From positions 2,728,001 through 2,792,000 of the forward strand of contig NC_058166.1 in assembly GCF_020080835.1 (NCBI RefSeq): DNA of 64,000 nucleotides, read 5' to 3'. The DNA is from Cotesia glomerata (lineage: Eukaryota; Arthropoda; Insecta; Hymenoptera; Braconidae). The notes beneath the pieces were generated by a model that saw nothing but the letters and a program-made list of their open reading frames with translations, did not search any database and was not told where the DNA came from. Position 1 is the stretch's first letter. Each line of letters begins with the position of its first letter. A program made the position numbers and the translations under genes. Positions 1-12,819 of this stretch are shown here, piece after piece.

Positions 1-845
1 CTATAATTTCAATGCGTCTATCAGAAGCTTTTGAAATTACAAATTAACCTTCAGCAAGCATAATAACAGATATTGAAATTATTCAGAGGAAAAATAATTA
101 AAAATTTTTAACCAAATTGATTCTTTGGTGACAATTTCGGTAATTTTGAACGAAACTGAATTTACTGAAACAGTGAAAATAAAGCCCACAGTCTGGAATG
201 TTTCATTAATAAAGAGCACAGTTTCACAAATAATGAGAATAAAATAGTTAAATAACTTTAGTCAGATTATTATAAAATTTTTTGTGTATATTTTTAAGCA
301 CACCTGGAAACAAAATTCAAAATTTTTTGGAACTGTCATTTAAACTGATAAAAATGTAATTGGAATTAATTCAATAAATTCGCAGCAGTTATAAATTATA
401 TTCCAAAATTTGCTCACTCTTCTACAAAATATTCTAGAGTTTAACAAAGGTACATTTCAAAGTGAATTTTTGATTATTTTCAATCATTACATTGAAAACA
501 TGCTAATATTTAAATATAAATTGTCATATGTATCATTTTATGAAAAATAAATTTTTATAAATCATATTTTTGGTTGTTAATTCCGAGTTTAACACCTCTG
601 AGTTAACTGTCTACTTATGGAAAAATTTTACGACCATGCGCCACCTATTGGAGTCAATAGAAACTTCCTTCTAGAATTATGCAAGCATAGAGATTATTTA
701 TATAAGAAATTTGTTTTAATTATCATACAAATTAAAAAAATTAAATTCGAAATTTTGTACTAAAAATTGAAAATTTAATTGTTGAATTTTGTGACAAAAT
801 TAACCAAATTCATGTGAATTGACCATAATTTATAGCCAAATTTGT
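1..845. other. AT-rich stretch with no gene found
   Basis: No convincing coding region, splice structure or terminal inverted repeat is visible. The only recognisable piece is near 590-660, where a block containing ATGCGCCACCTATTGGAG resembles a block at 36300-36370 and, in reverse complement, blocks in the duplicated region 7850-33130. That block carries a GNGGCGC-type motif discussed in the findings. Confidence 0.5.
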
Positions 846-1048
846 CATTAAAGAGAAATTTGAGAACTGGGGAAATAAAGGATAAAGGGGGGAGGGGGGA
901 CCTTACTCAGTAGGAATTTTTCGGTAACGGAAAAAATAATTCAGACAGCCCAGACCGGGACTCGAACCCGGATCATTTGGTTACGTGCCAAAGGCTCTAC
1001 CAGTTAAGCTATCCGAGACATTGTCCGTAACTACCATTCAGTCACCTA
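846..1048 (-). repeat. tRNA-derived SINE-like repeat, copy 1
   Basis: The minus strand carries a tRNA-like core (949-1021) with an A box of the form TAGCTTAACTGGTAGAGC and a perfect B box GGTTCGAGTCC, followed by a conserved tail (TTTTTCCGTTACCGAAAAA, then a pyrimidine-rich block). Related cores lie at 44666-44738, 46626-46676 (B box only), 48836-48909 and 58366-58436, so this is a dispersed repeat and not a functional tRNA gene. The anticodon stem-loop is still recognisable, with loop CACGTAA, which would read as CGT (Thr). The internal Pol III promoter looks intact, so transcription is possible. Confidence 0.75.
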
Positions 1049-3587
1049 ATAAGACTGAATTTTAGTGTCCCATTGTGACACAGTAAAATTCTATATTTAC
1101 CTACTCGGCCAATTTAAAGTTTCTGTCATATTTTTTTCCGAAGACCAACAGCGTAATTAGTGACGTCGTGGAAAAAAATAACTGAAATTTTATCTTTTTG
1201 TAGAAGCTTTTAATTACAAGAAAAACTTTGATTTAATTTGTTAATTATTATTCTTTACTTATTTGAAATAAAGAGAAACTAGAAAGCCATGAAATCGAAA
1301 TGTTAAAATCAAGAAGATGAGAATCATAAAAATTAAAAAAGAATTTAAACAATAAAGTAAAAAAAAATAAGTATCAAATTTCGAGAGAAAAGTAATGCTC
1401 AGTATTTTGTTGGTAGTAAATTATGAGACAGCATTAATGCTACAAATGTTACAAATTAGTGTGAGATTTCAAACCAACATAAGTAAAAAAAACTCCACTT
1501 AATATTGTAATTTTCAGCATTTTTTTGAGATCGTCTAAAAATTTTATTCCCAAAGTGAAAATAGAAGTTTAAGTTTTTCAAAAGTTTCGGGCTCAAAATC
1601 TCGAAGACAAAAATCTTTATGTCTGCTTCTACGATAATAATAAACGGATTCTCAAGATCACACGGAAGGAATTCTTGTCTTAGATAAATATTTAATTAAA
1701 AATCGCGTTACCAACGATCACTAACCAATCGTTCTTTCTGAAATTGATAACTTCGAAAAAAAAAGCTGAAATTTCACAATTTGCTACAACATAAAATTCT
1801 CCAACCCCTGGAGTACTTTTTTCAATAGAAATCGTCTGCATCAGTTACTGATTGAATTTTTCATTATTTCGATGGTCAATACTTATTTATGTTAAGATTG
1901 TTATAAATTTATAATAAAACTAAAATTTATGCTTATAATATTATAAAGTTTCTAAAACTTCACCCAGTCAATTATTTATTAAATTAAAATTTTGAATAGC
2001 ACTTAACTATTCAATTTGCTGTTCTGCAAACGGAAACTTTTAGTTATTTCTCGCCACCTAGCGAGATTTTGCGGAACTACTCTACAAAAAAATTTTTTTA
2101 ATCATTTGCACATGCATTATAACTGTCAGGAGCTTGATTTTTAAGTAATAACATACTACGCTTGTATGTAAGGCATCCAATAGAAGAAAATTAGCCTTAA
2201 TTACCGCCCAGATAAAAAAAAAATAAAATTTTGAGCTTTAATTATACTCTTGAAAGCCAAGACTGCTAATAAATAACGGGATGACGAAAAAAAAGAACTT
2301 TGATTACAAAGGAATAAAAAAATCAATTGTTGAATTGTCTGACAAAGACGACGAGACTGATGTGAGCTAACACCTCGTGACTTATAATCACATTTTCTCA
2401 CCACTCGGTCTGATATGTCGCGCAAGACAAAACTCCCTTGGTTAATGGCCACTGGGAAAGCTTTTAGCTTAACTGAGTATCCTTCACATTGGATCTCTCA
2501 CCCACACGATACATGGACCTATATCTATAAACAGAGAGGACATATGTGCTCGGAGCATGGACTGGATACAAAAACTTAAGATAAAAGAAGCCAAATAGGA
2601 ATAAGACCTCTGATCTATTTGTTGGGTAATCTGTTGATTATACGCGACCATACGCCCGTTTGTTATTGGAAAAGACACATTGGATTTGTTGTACCAGGTT
2701 AATGTTATCTGGAGACTAAGAGCAATTCAATTCGGGTATCGCAGCCATTTGCTGTATTTTTTTTCTTTTTTCGTTGCTTCCAAATAATTAAAGAAAATTT
2801 ATTGTCAACAGTTTGACGGAAAATAATTAATAAAATTCTTTATTTCGCAGATAAATAATTCGAGGGAGTAAGAAAAAATTAATTGACTCGAAAAAAAAAA
2901 AGCTCATCAAAAGGAAAGGCAATCTCGGTCTTATTAACTGAGCAGTGATTTCTGTAAAATTAAAATAGCCCAAGGTGGTATCATTCGCCATCTTGCATCA
3001 CGGTAAGACGAGCGCCTCATACCTATTTCTTTATTATTTTTTTTTTTTATTTTTTATCAAGACCTTGATCTGAAGATAAGTGGCCCTGGATATTCAACTC
3101 GCTCCTGGCGGATATCTATCGATTTTCTTCAGCAGGAAGTGATGAATTTATAATTAAAGCGCTTGGTTAATTAGATAAATTAAGATTTGTAATTTTTAAT
3201 TCCTAGTGATATTTTTCGAGGCAAAATAAATTGGAACAATCCTATTAAGTTTGAATTGTCAGACAAAAAAATTTTTGGAAAAATCAAAATTTTTTAAAAT
3301 TGTATGAAAAAAAATACTATCTACAGAAAAATTTGAATGAAATTCAGAACAGAATTGTGAATAAAATTAATTTTTTGTAATTCAATTTTTTATTAAAATT
3401 ATTTATTTAAATTCTGTTTTAATCTATATTATTAAGAAAATAAGCAAAATTTTGTGGCCAGTGTATTTATATGATAAAATGGGTTTTTATGGTTAAATTT
3501 GGTATTGTTGGAAAAGTCTTGACCTGGAGTTAAGCCTTTTCAAAGTTTCATATCATTATCATCAATAGTCAATTTATTATGATAAGT
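1049..3587. other. AT-rich region without recognised gene
   Basis: Short open frames here show no recognisable domain. Sequence around 2480-2740 and 2930-3140 is less AT-biased and not obviously repeated in the window, so it may be unique host DNA. At 3002 a GTAAGA follows a short GC-richer stretch and could be a donor site, but no partner exon was found. Confidence 0.4.
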
Positions 3588-4651
3588 ATCCGAACAAAAA
3601 CAGTTTCACTGTAAAAAAATCGCGCCAAGTCCACGTTCATAAGACTATTAAGAAAAAAAATTTTTATTTCTTTACAAAAAGATATAAAATGAAAAATTAA
3701 AAAATCCAAGTAACCGATATGGTTGTATATGATTTTCGGAAATTAAAAAAAATTTTGTTGTAAATTTAAAAATTAAAAGAAACAATTTTGGAACGTATTT
3801 AGTGTGCGTGGTTACGAAATATTTCACTTTTTATGAAATTCCTAAAATCTATCTACTAGGACTTTTAAAAAAAATTGAAGTACACAATGACGCACACCAA
3901 GTACGTTCCAAAATTGTTTCTTTTAATTTTTAAATTTACAACAAAATTTTTTTTAATGTCCAAAAATCATATACAACCATATCGGTTACTTGGATTTTTT
4001 AATTTTTTATTTTATATCTTTTTGTAAAGAAATAAAAATTTTTTTTCTTAATAATCTTATGAACGTGGACTTGGCGCGATTTTTTTACAGTGTAACTGTT
4101 TTTGTTCGGATTTCAGTATTTTTTGCAATTATAATAAAAATTTGCAATTGGTACCAACTTAAATCTCAAGTTGGCTGCATTTTTTATAGCAAACTATCCC
4201 CTTGAAGCTACAGTTTATGTAAAAATAATTGCAGCGCACCCTGGCGGGTGTAGATGCAAGCTGTGAAATTTATTTTTTTAACTGTAGTTTCCCATCTATT
4301 GGACTATTACCATGCATTCTCGAATTACTTAGTCTGTGGCATGTCACTTTTTACATCGAAAAAAAGTCAGGATCGAAATTTTTGAGCTTGCTATAGTTTG
4401 TGCTGATAAAATTTAATAATTTCAAGTAGATTAATTGTTATAATTGAATATAATTAATTGATATCAGTAAAATAAAGTATGAATTACTGTTATAATATAA
4501 AATTTAGGAACAAGAAGTACCGTAGAATTAAATAAAATTTTGCAACCTCGAAATACCGTTCTGCTTACAGTAAACACACTCAGTAGTCTGGCGCTCCGTT
4601 TACAACGGATTTGAACGGAACTTGGCGCCAGATTCTACCGAATCTGTGGAT
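3588..4651 (+). mobile_element. Helitron-like palindromic element, family A copy 1
   Basis: The element starts TCCGAACAAAAACAGTTTC and ends in a small hairpin (AGATTC-TACC-GAATCT) followed by GTGGA. The first half (3588-4111) is a near-perfect palindrome with ~250 bp arms, centred near 3860 and containing GCGCCAAGTCCACGTTC in each arm. The second half is unique, with a conserved GGCGCCA-rich end. Other copies are at 6462-7516, 41820-44038 (divergent), 41917-42987, 49259-49494 (half) and 51749-53819. It has no coding capacity, so it must move with help in trans. Empty-site comparison elsewhere in the window shows insertion between A and T without target duplication, as in Helitrons, although the canonical CTRR 3' end is absent. 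Confidence 0.7.
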
Positions 4652-4689
4652 TCAAGCTGCATTTGAAAATGCTCTATCTCTAGATACAT

Positions 4690-5020
4690 AATTAAGAAAT
4701 GATCTTTTATCTTGTGAATTATTGACATTTTTAAAGATATAAGCTCATCCCGACATTACACTCATCGAGACCATTCATATATTTATATATATTATATATA
4801 TGTATATATGAAAAATATATGCAAATGCATGTGGGTACTCAAACGAAAGTTCTTGATGAGTGTAACATCAGAATGAGCTTATATCTTTAAAAACGTCAAT
4901 AATTAAGAAAGTACAGGGCATTTTAACAAATATCTTGTGAGCTATTGACATTTTTAATGATATAAGCTCATCTCGACATTACACTCATCGAGACCTTTCA
5001 TTTGAGTACCCACAATAAAT
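4690..5020. repeat. Inverted/direct repeat cluster
   Basis: A ~65 bp block (GATATAAGCTCATCCCGACATT type) occurs at about 4733-4775, in inverted form at 4852-4895, and again in direct orientation at 4954-5000. A TATATA-rich spacer separates the first two. This looks like a degenerate foldback MITE with a partial tandem copy of one arm. Confidence 0.5.
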
Positions 5021-5641
5021 CCTTTATTTGTGTTTTTTAATTAGTTTATTTTAATTATCCTAAATAATTTATAGTTAAATATATAAACAATAATGTTTCT
5101 AAGGTTGAAATAATATAAAAGTCTTCTTAATAAACAACTTCATGTAGACATTTTGTACTTGTCCCACCAGTCACAATAAAAAAATTTTTTTTAATTGTTT
5201 CTACGTAGGTAATCAGTCGAATTCTTCATAATATTGAATGTTTGTAGGATTAATTTTGTATTGAGAGGAAAGTATTTTTTAAAAGTTTAGTGGTCGGACT
5301 GAAATTCGACTTTAAGTGTACCGCGGTAAGAGAAAAGGATTTTTCGATGACCCACCAGTCACACTCAGTCAAATGATAATTACGAAAAACTTAAAAAGTA
5401 ATCGAAGTTTTTGACAAAGGGATGTTGTTAATTAGTTATTCTTCTATGTTGTAAGATAAATTTTACTGTACTATAAGTTTCAGTCACATAATTATAGCTT
5501 ATAATTGATAAAATTCTAGAGTTAAATGTCCCATCGATCACTATGGAATGTCCTTAATAATAAATCCATTAATTGAAAAAAAAAATAGTATTTTATTTTT
5601 TACTACTTCTATTGAACATTTAATTAAAAAATTTTAAACCT
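5021..5641. other. AT-rich stretch, nothing recognised
   Basis: Two short blocks mention the same phrase (CCCACCAGTCACA at about 5162 and 5350), suggesting an old short duplication. No coding region, RNA gene or clear repeat boundary is visible. Confidence 0.4.
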
Positions 5642-5693
5642 ACACGGAGAAAAATTAATTATACTACCTACTATACAAAAATAGTGACTCCTA

Positions 5694-5905
5694 CACAGTA
5701 AAAAATTTTGCGTCATTGCGTCAAAAAATTTTGTGTTAAAAATTTTTGTGTTAAATATTTAACACTTTTATGTGTAAATTTAACATTTATTGTGTTAAAT
5801 TAACACAGAAAAGTGTTAAATTAACTCAAAAAAGTGTTAAATATTTAACATACAAATTTTTAACACAAAATTTTTTGACGCATTGACGCAAAATTTTTTA
5901 CTGTG
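5694..5905. mobile_element. Small palindromic MITE with CACAGTAAAA ends
   Basis: This 212 bp element is nearly one large palindrome: CACAGTAAAAAATTTTGCGTC at the left is matched by its inverse at the right, and the centre is a run of GTGTTAAA/TTTAACAC motifs. It is flanked by TA on both sides (CCTA... and ...TACT), consistent with a TA target duplication of the Tc1/mariner type. It is nested in the ACACGGAG element and therefore younger. Confidence 0.65.
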
Positions 5906-6461
5906 TACTATCTAAAATGATAGTAAAATTAATTAGTAACAAAATAATAGGTGGTATTATTGACAATTGTAATAGTTACTATTAATAATGGTAACGATTA
6001 CCATCGAAAATAATAATTGTAATTATTGTAAATTATAACTGTTGCAATCAAAGATGGTAACTGTAACCATCTCAGATTGTAAAAATTCTGAAAGAAAAAA
6101 TAATATAAATTTACTTAATTAAATCCTTTACTTACATCCATATTTTAGCTAACGTACATTTTTTTCTTTGAAATATTAAAATATTTTAAATTCCCTTCAA
6201 AATTTTTTTTTGAAAATTTGATTTTTTTGATTTAAAATTTTTTTTTTAATTTTAATTTTTTTTTAATTTTAATTTTATTGAAAATTTCGATTCTTTTGGA
6301 AATTTCAAATCTTTTTTGAAAAATTTGGCGTTGAAACTTGTTTTAGACAAATAAAAATTTATAAATATAATTTCAATCCGAATTTAATCCCGATTTTTTG
6401 TGCATTATACTGCACTACAGCTGCTTTTAGTTTATTCAGAAATGCATCCACGGTAACGTAG

Positions 6462-7516
6462 ATCCGAACAAAAACAGTTTCACTGTAAAAAAGTCGCGCC
6501 AAGTCCACGTTCATAAGACTATTAGGAAAAAAAAAATTTTTTTTTTCTTTACAAAAACATACAAAATTAAAAAATCCAAGTAACCGATATGATTGTTTAT
6601 GATTTTCGGAAATTAAAAAAAATTTTATTGTAAATTTAAAAATTAAAAAAAAAATTTTAGAACGTATTTAGTGTGCGTGGTTGCAAAATATTTTACTTTT
6701 GATGAAATTCGTAAAATCTATTTACTAGGACTTTAAAAAAATTGAAATACACAATGACGCACACCAAGTACGTTCTAAAATTTTTTTTTTTATTTTTAAA
6801 TTTACAATAAAATTTTTTTTAATTTCCGAAAATCATAAACAATCATATCGGTTACTTGGATTTTTTAATTTTGTATGTTTTTGTAAAGAAAAAAAAAATT
6901 TTTTTTTTCCTAATAGTCTTATGAACGTGGACTTGGCGCGACTTTTTTACAGTGAAACTGTTTTTGTTCGGATTTTAGTATTTTTTGTAATTATAATGAA
7001 AATTTACAATTGATAACAACTTAAATCTCGTGTTGACTGCATTTTTTACTGCAAACTATCCCCTTGAAGCTACAGTTTATGTAGATGTAATTCCAGTGCA
7101 CCCTGGCGGCCGTAAATGTAAGCTGTGAATTACTTTTTTTTTTTTAACTGTAGTTGCTTATCTATAGGAGGATTACTACACATTTTTATTTTATCTAGTC
7201 TGTGGCGCTGACCTTTCTCCATCAAAAAAAAGTCAGGATCGAAATTTGTGAGCGAGCTATAGTATGTGCTGATAAAATTTAATAATTTCAAGTAAATAAA
7301 TTGTTATAAGTGAATATAATTAATTAATACGGTGAAATAAATTATGAATTACTATTATGATAAACAAATTGGGTAAAAAAAGTACCGTAGAATTAAATAA
7401 AATTTCGCAGCCTCAAAAAACCGTTCTGCTTACAGTAAACATAGTCGGTAGTCTGGCGCTCCGTTTACAACGGATTTGAACGGAACTTGGCGCCAGATTC
7501 TACCGAATCTGTGAAT
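6462..7516 (+). mobile_element. Helitron-like palindromic element, family A copy 2
   Basis: Same architecture as the copy at 3588: palindromic first half (6462-6973), then a conserved tail ending in the AGATTC/GAATCT hairpin. The terminal GTGGA is changed to GTGAA here. The copy is inserted in the ACACGGAG MITE and is otherwise full length (1055 bp). Confidence 0.7.
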
Positions 7517-7849
7517 TCTTAATGTTTTAAATATTTTTTACTAGCTTAAATAGTAGTTATTATTATTACTGATGGTAATTGCAACCATCAGGTTATATTA
7601 GGAATTACAATTTTGATATTAGTAGTAACTAATTAAAATAATAACAGTTATTATTATTGATTACCATCATAATAGTAGTAGTTACTATCAGGATGGTAAA
7701 TACTACAATTCAGATGGTTTATTTAACTATTTAAATAATATTTATTACTATCGAATTCAGTTAATAGATTTTAACATAACTAGATAATAAACTCTACTAT
7801 AAAATTTTCTCCGTGTAATTTAAAAAAAAAACTCTAATATAATTTTGTA

Positions 7850-9116
7850 TTTATTCTTGATGCAATAACAGAAAGAGTATGTCTACTTTCGTAATTTTAT
7901 AAAGAAAAGTACTTAAGCGCTCCGATAGGTGGCTCACTGTCTGAGACTTTGTTCGTGGGTAGAAAGTTGACTCGGAAGTATTATATTCTCAATTAAGTAG
8001 TAAAAAAAATGTTATTAATAGTTTTATTTTTTACAACAATATTTATTAATATTAGTGCATTTACATTCATGTGACACGTTTGATTATCCATTTATATATA
8101 TTGCATTAGTTAGAAAAATTATATTTTATGATATATGAAGATGAATTTTTAGAAATGCATCGCATAACAGGCCACGTTGGCTAATGTACTCTCATGACAT
8201 TAAATTGTCATCTTTTTATTTTAACCGTGATTAAAAATCTCCGTTTTTTCAGCATCAAATGTCGGTGGCTTACATACGATACCACGATTATTGAACATTG
8301 GAGACTTACCAATCAGAATTTTGAGTTGAGGAAGACAAAAGTAATTGAAGATATCGAGATAGTTGTAACAAAAATTACATTTAATTATAATGATAATATA
8401 TTTGGTAATTTGCCACAGACGCATAATCATTCTCGTATCGAAAGATGTTTCATCTTAAATCAAAATTGCGTTTTTTTTTTTTATACATTATTAACGTGTG
8501 TGAGTCCTTATAACTTTCTTGTTATTGTGGGTTCTTATCGAACTTTTGTTTTTGAGCCGTTTGTTTTGGATAATGCCCAAAGTCATTTATTTTTTCCTCA
8601 AAAAGTTGATTATTATTATTTTTAATGTATTCCAGTCAGTTGATAATTTTTTTCTTTAGTTGTTATGAAAAATTATCAAGTTTTTATTCATCAGTCTATT
8701 GGATATTGAATAAATTTTTCTTGTTACTGAAGAAATAATCAATATTTGAAAATTATTGTGAAGATCTGTTAAATGTTTAACATTTCGATAAAAAATATAT
8801 GAACTTCCAAGTCCTTGAAATAAAACTGGAGAAATTAGACAATTAATTCACAAATATTAGCGTTAAGATTATAAGTAATATTTAATTCTTAAATGGTTCA
8901 AGTACATATGACTTATTGGGTTTCTCAAATAAACGATTCTCAAATAAACAATTGGAAATTTTAAGAGAACTACCGGTTATTATAAATTTTTAAATCTACT
9001 ATCAAACAATTAATTTAAATCCAGTATTTTATTGAAACTATTAGTGGCGTTCAAATATTCATGTGATATTGTTGAATATCAATCAATATTCTTAGTCAAT
9101 TTGCATATATAACTGA
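7850..9116. repeat. Diverged duplicated segment, copy 1 (first part)
   Basis: This segment aligns by eye with 25600-26790 and in part with 22830-23380. Shared blocks include the GTACT.AAGCGCTCCG.TAGGTGG block near 7910, a GTGACAC.TT.GATTATC block near 8075, and AATTAATTTAAATCCAGTATTTT near 9008. The open frame at 8194-8625 is not preserved in the other copies, so I do not call it a gene. The segment continues after the inserted repeat, at 18094. Confidence 0.55.
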
Positions 9117-9576
9117 CTAGCGGTTCCCGCCCGCTTCGCTGGGCGAATTGAAAAGGAAATAAATTAAATTTTAAGTTTCATTTTTATTTATTTTTTTTCA
9201 TATTTTCTATATCTCAAATTTCTTTTCTATATCTCATATGTTTAGAAAATGCAATGCTTTTAATCTGTTATATTTTCGCGATCCCGTAATAAGAACAATT
9301 TATCGGTTATGTGATCAGCAAAAATAAAATGTATGTAAAATTCTTAGTCCGTTGACTGAATAGCTATATGTAATGTTAAATTTTGGAAACGTAAAAATGA
9401 CTTTTTTGCCGCTGGCAAAGAGACGATTGTTGTACGAAAATATCACTATTAAGTAAGAAAAATATTTAAATCCGTTGACCTTGGAGGCCATCCCGGTATT
9501 TGTCTGTTTCTCGTGAGATTCTATCGAATTTTATATTTGTAGGAACTGTATTTGAAGAATATGAATTTTTTGACAA

Positions 9577-10125
9577 TTATCACTCCCGCACTCCTATGTG
9601 GGGGAGGAACTTCATAAGATCCTATTCAAGATGATTTCTACATTATAAATAAAAGATTCCAACAAAACTTCGAGACTATAAAAACTATCGATTGGAAATG
9701 AGAAATTTTCATTGTTAACGCCCCCACGATCCTTTTTGGGGTTAGAATTCGAGAAAATCCATTTTCAGCTGAACTTGACATCGTACACGAAGATTCCTAC
9801 CAAATTTAGAATCTGCAGCAGTTACAGTTTGGAAATTAAAATTTTAGATTTTAATACCCACCCCCGCAATCCCTATCGAAAGTAAAATTTTTTGGAATCC
9901 GTTTTGAGATGATCTCCTCATGACAAATGAAAGATTCCGACCTAATTTCGAGTTTGTAAAAGTTACAGTTTAAAAATGGAAATTTGAAATTCTAACACCC
10001 AGCCCCGCAATCCTTGTCGGAAGTAAAATTTATTGAAATCCGTTTTGAGATGATCTCTACATGACAAATAAAAGATTCCTACCAAATTTACAGCTTTTAG
10101 AAGCTATATTTTGGAAATTATGTAT
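9577..10125 (+). repeat. Four imperfect ~135 bp tandem units
   Basis: Four successive units begin near 9577, 9718, 9853 and 9990. Each contains a CCCC.GC.ATCCT block, an AAATCCGTTTTGAGATGATCT-like block, AAAGATTCC.AC.AAATTT, and a GCTATA/GTTACAGTTTGGAAAT block. A related, more diverged set of three units lies in the second copy at 22120-22555. Confidence 0.6.
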
Positions 10126-10126
10126 A

Positions 10127-10129
<3 letters not shown>

Positions 10130-10217
<88 letters not shown>
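10130..10217. repeat. (AT)n microsatellite
   Basis: About 88 bp of nearly uninterrupted alternating AT inside the CTAG repeat. Open frames across it are artefacts of the repeat. Confidence 0.9.
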
Positions 10218-10222
<5 letters not shown>

Positions 10223-10506
10223 TAAAATATATAATCAACGTGAATATATTAATTATACTAACTTTTATAAATTGGAGGCCCTCTTCTTCATTCAACTAAC
10301 TAACGAAAACTAAACGTATCATAACCAATAAATACGAAACAAAACACAATCGATTAAATAACAGACAGATTCTTTTTTGTTTTTAAACAAAAGATAGCGT
10401 AAATAAATGACATCTTTACATAACCTATGAAAGATGAATAATTTTTAAACAAAAGATAGTAGCGTAAATAAATGCCATATTTACATAACCTATAAATGAA
10501 TTAACA

Positions 10507-11477
10507 TGTTTTGTCGAAAACTATCCACTTAGGATAGTTTCCGTAATTGTTTTAAAAATTATAGTTAATTTGGGATTAGGATATTAAATAAATTGTGCGT
10601 CGATTTGTAGGGGAATAAAATGAAGATTTATTTATCCCCAGAGGAGGAAAACTCAGTTGCACTGAGAAAAAACCTCCTCGAATGAAAAAATGTACAAGTA
10701 AGAACGCAAAGCGTGTAGTGCGAATAAGACTATGTGTAAATTGCCGTCGCAATCAACACGAGGTGAGCTCAACCTTCTTAGAAACGCAAAATGTATTAAT
10801 TCAGAATTCGTGAATTGACGCTAACTTTTAAGTTAACTAGAGTCGATTGATAGTGCAATACTAATCAATCGACGTACAACGTCAGTGTAAATACTGATAG
10901 ATTATAATTATTAGTGTAGGAACTAATTAGATAATTTGACGTCAGAATTGAATAATTGATGAAATTTGATTTGATAGAATGATGGTTAAATGTCGAACGA
11001 TGAATTTAACGTAATTTATTATAAGTATTGCGTATTAACTATGGATTGACTAAAGCCGCGTGGCTGATGCAATCCTTTCTCAAAATGGCGCGCAATAACC
11101 GCGTGGCGTCACTTATTAATTTTGATTTATTTAACTCACTGAATAATTACTAATGAAATTTAATGATTCGAGAATTTAATTGGTAATTGAAATTAATGAA
11201 ACTAATAATATTTAATGAAAATTTTAAGTGTTAAAGTAAATGCGTATTATACGTGATAAATCAGAAAACGATTGACACAGAGTAGTCGTACTAGTACAAG
11301 CGTCCAAGCACAACTGCTTTTCGCCCGCCACGCGAGCCGGCTTCTCTCCCGCTAACCAGGGCGCGCATGAGCGACAGCCATGGTGTGACACGAATTTACA
11401 CGAGTTGGAGCGATCAAGCCCGAAGGCGCAACTCCTCGTATAAATTTCTATTGAATGTTTTTTCTATCGGTTAAACA
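10507..11477 (-). repeat. 3' LTR of BEL/Pao element
   Basis: 971 bp. In plus-strand reading it begins TGTTTTGTCG and ends GGTTAAACA. It is identical to 16757-17727. The sequence just outside it at 11478-11492 (plus strand TACTCCCCCCGTTG) is, on the element's strand, a G-rich purine run and serves as the polypurine tract. Confidence 0.93.
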
Positions 11478-11495
11478 TACTCCCCCCGTTGCGAA
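11478..11495 (-). other. Polypurine tract of BEL/Pao element
   Basis: On the minus strand this reads AACGGGGGGAGTA directly next to the start of the 3' LTR (TGTTTAACC). This is the expected priming position for plus-strand DNA synthesis. Confidence 0.7.
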
Positions 11496-11569
11496 GGCTG
11501 AGCAAGATGGTATGAATAGTGTTTACAATTAGTTACATTACATGATTACAATGTTTGATTTTATAAAAT

Positions 11570-12819
11570 TCAAGAATTGATTGGTAAAGGACATAGTAGA
11601 GTGATATTTCGTTTGTATATCCCTTGAGCCGTTCGGATTGAAGCTACTCTTGTCACATCATCATCTCCTGGATGAATGTCGACCACCACTCCCAGCTGCC
11701 ACCGCATACATGGTTGGTTTTATCCATCAATAAGACGACTTGATTGATTGAAATTTCTCCTTGAGAGGAATGCCATTTTTGCCGAATTTGAAGTTCATGG
11801 AGGTATTCCAAATACCAACGTCTCCAAAAGTCTTGTCTAGCCTTGATAATGAATTGCCAAACATTGAGTCTGTTATCTGGAACATCAGAAAAATCATTTT
11901 CAGGCAGCATTGTGAGAGGACGTCCTATTAAAATATGAGCAGGCGTCAAGGCAATAGGATCATTAGGATCACTAGATAGAGAACAGAGAGGACGAGAATT
12001 TAGTATAGATTCTATTTGGATGGTTAGAGAATTCAATTCTTCGAAAGTGAGAAGTTGGTCTTTTACCACTCGTTTAAAGTGGTGTTTGAAGGATTTTACA
12101 GCTGCTTCCCAAATACCACCAAAATGAGGAGATAGTGGAGGATTGAACGTCCAGATAATGTTTTTGCGTACAGCATATTCGTTAACGGAATTTTGATGGG
12201 ATTTTGAATTAAATAACACATACAATTCTCTCAATTGATTATTTGCGCCTACAAAATTGGTACCATTGTCCGAATAGACGTGAGTTGGAACTCCTCGTCG
12301 ACCAATGAAACGACCAAATGCCCCGAGAAAACCTTCTGTTGTTAAATCGCTAGCAATTTCTAAATGTATAGCTTTAGTAGCCATGCAAACAAAGACGCAT
12401 CCATAGACTTTAATTTTTGTTCTGTTTCTGAATTTACGTTCTTTAATAAAGAGCGGTCCAAAGTAGTCTACACCCACGTGGGAAAATGCCGCTGATTCGG
12501 TGACTCGAGATCTAGGTAAATTAGCCATTTTACCTTGCAGTATTACAGGCTGATGTCGAATGCATGTGACACAATTTTTTACAATTTTACGGATCTGGTT
12601 TTTACCGTCTAGCAGCCAAAATTTGTGTCTAAGATTTGAAAGCGTACTCTGTATACCTGAATGGTATAATTTTTCATGTGTTTCTCTAATAATTAAATCG
12701 GTAACATAATGACGTGAAGGTAATAAAATAGGATGTTTCTTTGAAAAGATATAGGAGCATGTTTCAAACGACCTCCTACTCTCAGTAGTCCGTCTGAATC
12801 GATAAATGGATTGAGACAT
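11570..12819 (-). pseudogene. BEL/Pao integrase region of pol (frameshifted)
   Basis: The open frame 11653-12819 (388 codons) covers the integrase. The N-terminal zinc-binding HHCC motif is visible (HEKLYHSG, then CVTCIR), followed by the catalytic core with D in VDYFGPLF, D in YSDNGTNFVGA and E in PHFGGIWEAAVKSF. All three acidic catalytic residues are therefore present. Near 11710 a single-base shift diverts the frame to an early stop. In the neighbouring frame the conserved C-terminal part (MRWQLGVVVDIHPGDD, then RTAQGIYKR) continues to a stop at 11570. The upstream end connects to the RNase H-linker by another frameshift near 12750. Confidence 0.9.

Larger units (their letters stand above)
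5642..7816. mobile_element. ACACGGAGAAAA terminal-inverted-repeat MITE, interrupted
   Basis: The ends ACACGGAGAAAAATT (5642) and its inverse AAATTTTCTCCGTGT (7816) bound a non-coding element whose body is rich in TAGTAACTATTA-like direct and inverted repeats. Two later elements sit inside it: a palindromic MITE at 5694-5905 and a family A copy at 6462-7516. Without those it is about 0.9 kb. Single ends of the same type appear at 33784 and near 54000, so the family is dispersed. No transposase is encoded. Confidence 0.6.

Noticed and set aside
949..1021. Functional tRNA gene
   Set aside because: At least four further dispersed copies with the same flanks and tail exist, and the acceptor stem does not pair convincingly; better read as tRNA-derived repeat.
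8194..8625. 143-codon frame as a possible gene
   Set aside because: It lies in the duplicated segment and is not preserved in the homologous copy at 25935-26280; composition is typical of AT-rich non-coding DNA.
10104..10299. Ile-Tyr repeat frames on both strands
   Set aside because: Artefact of the (AT)n tract.
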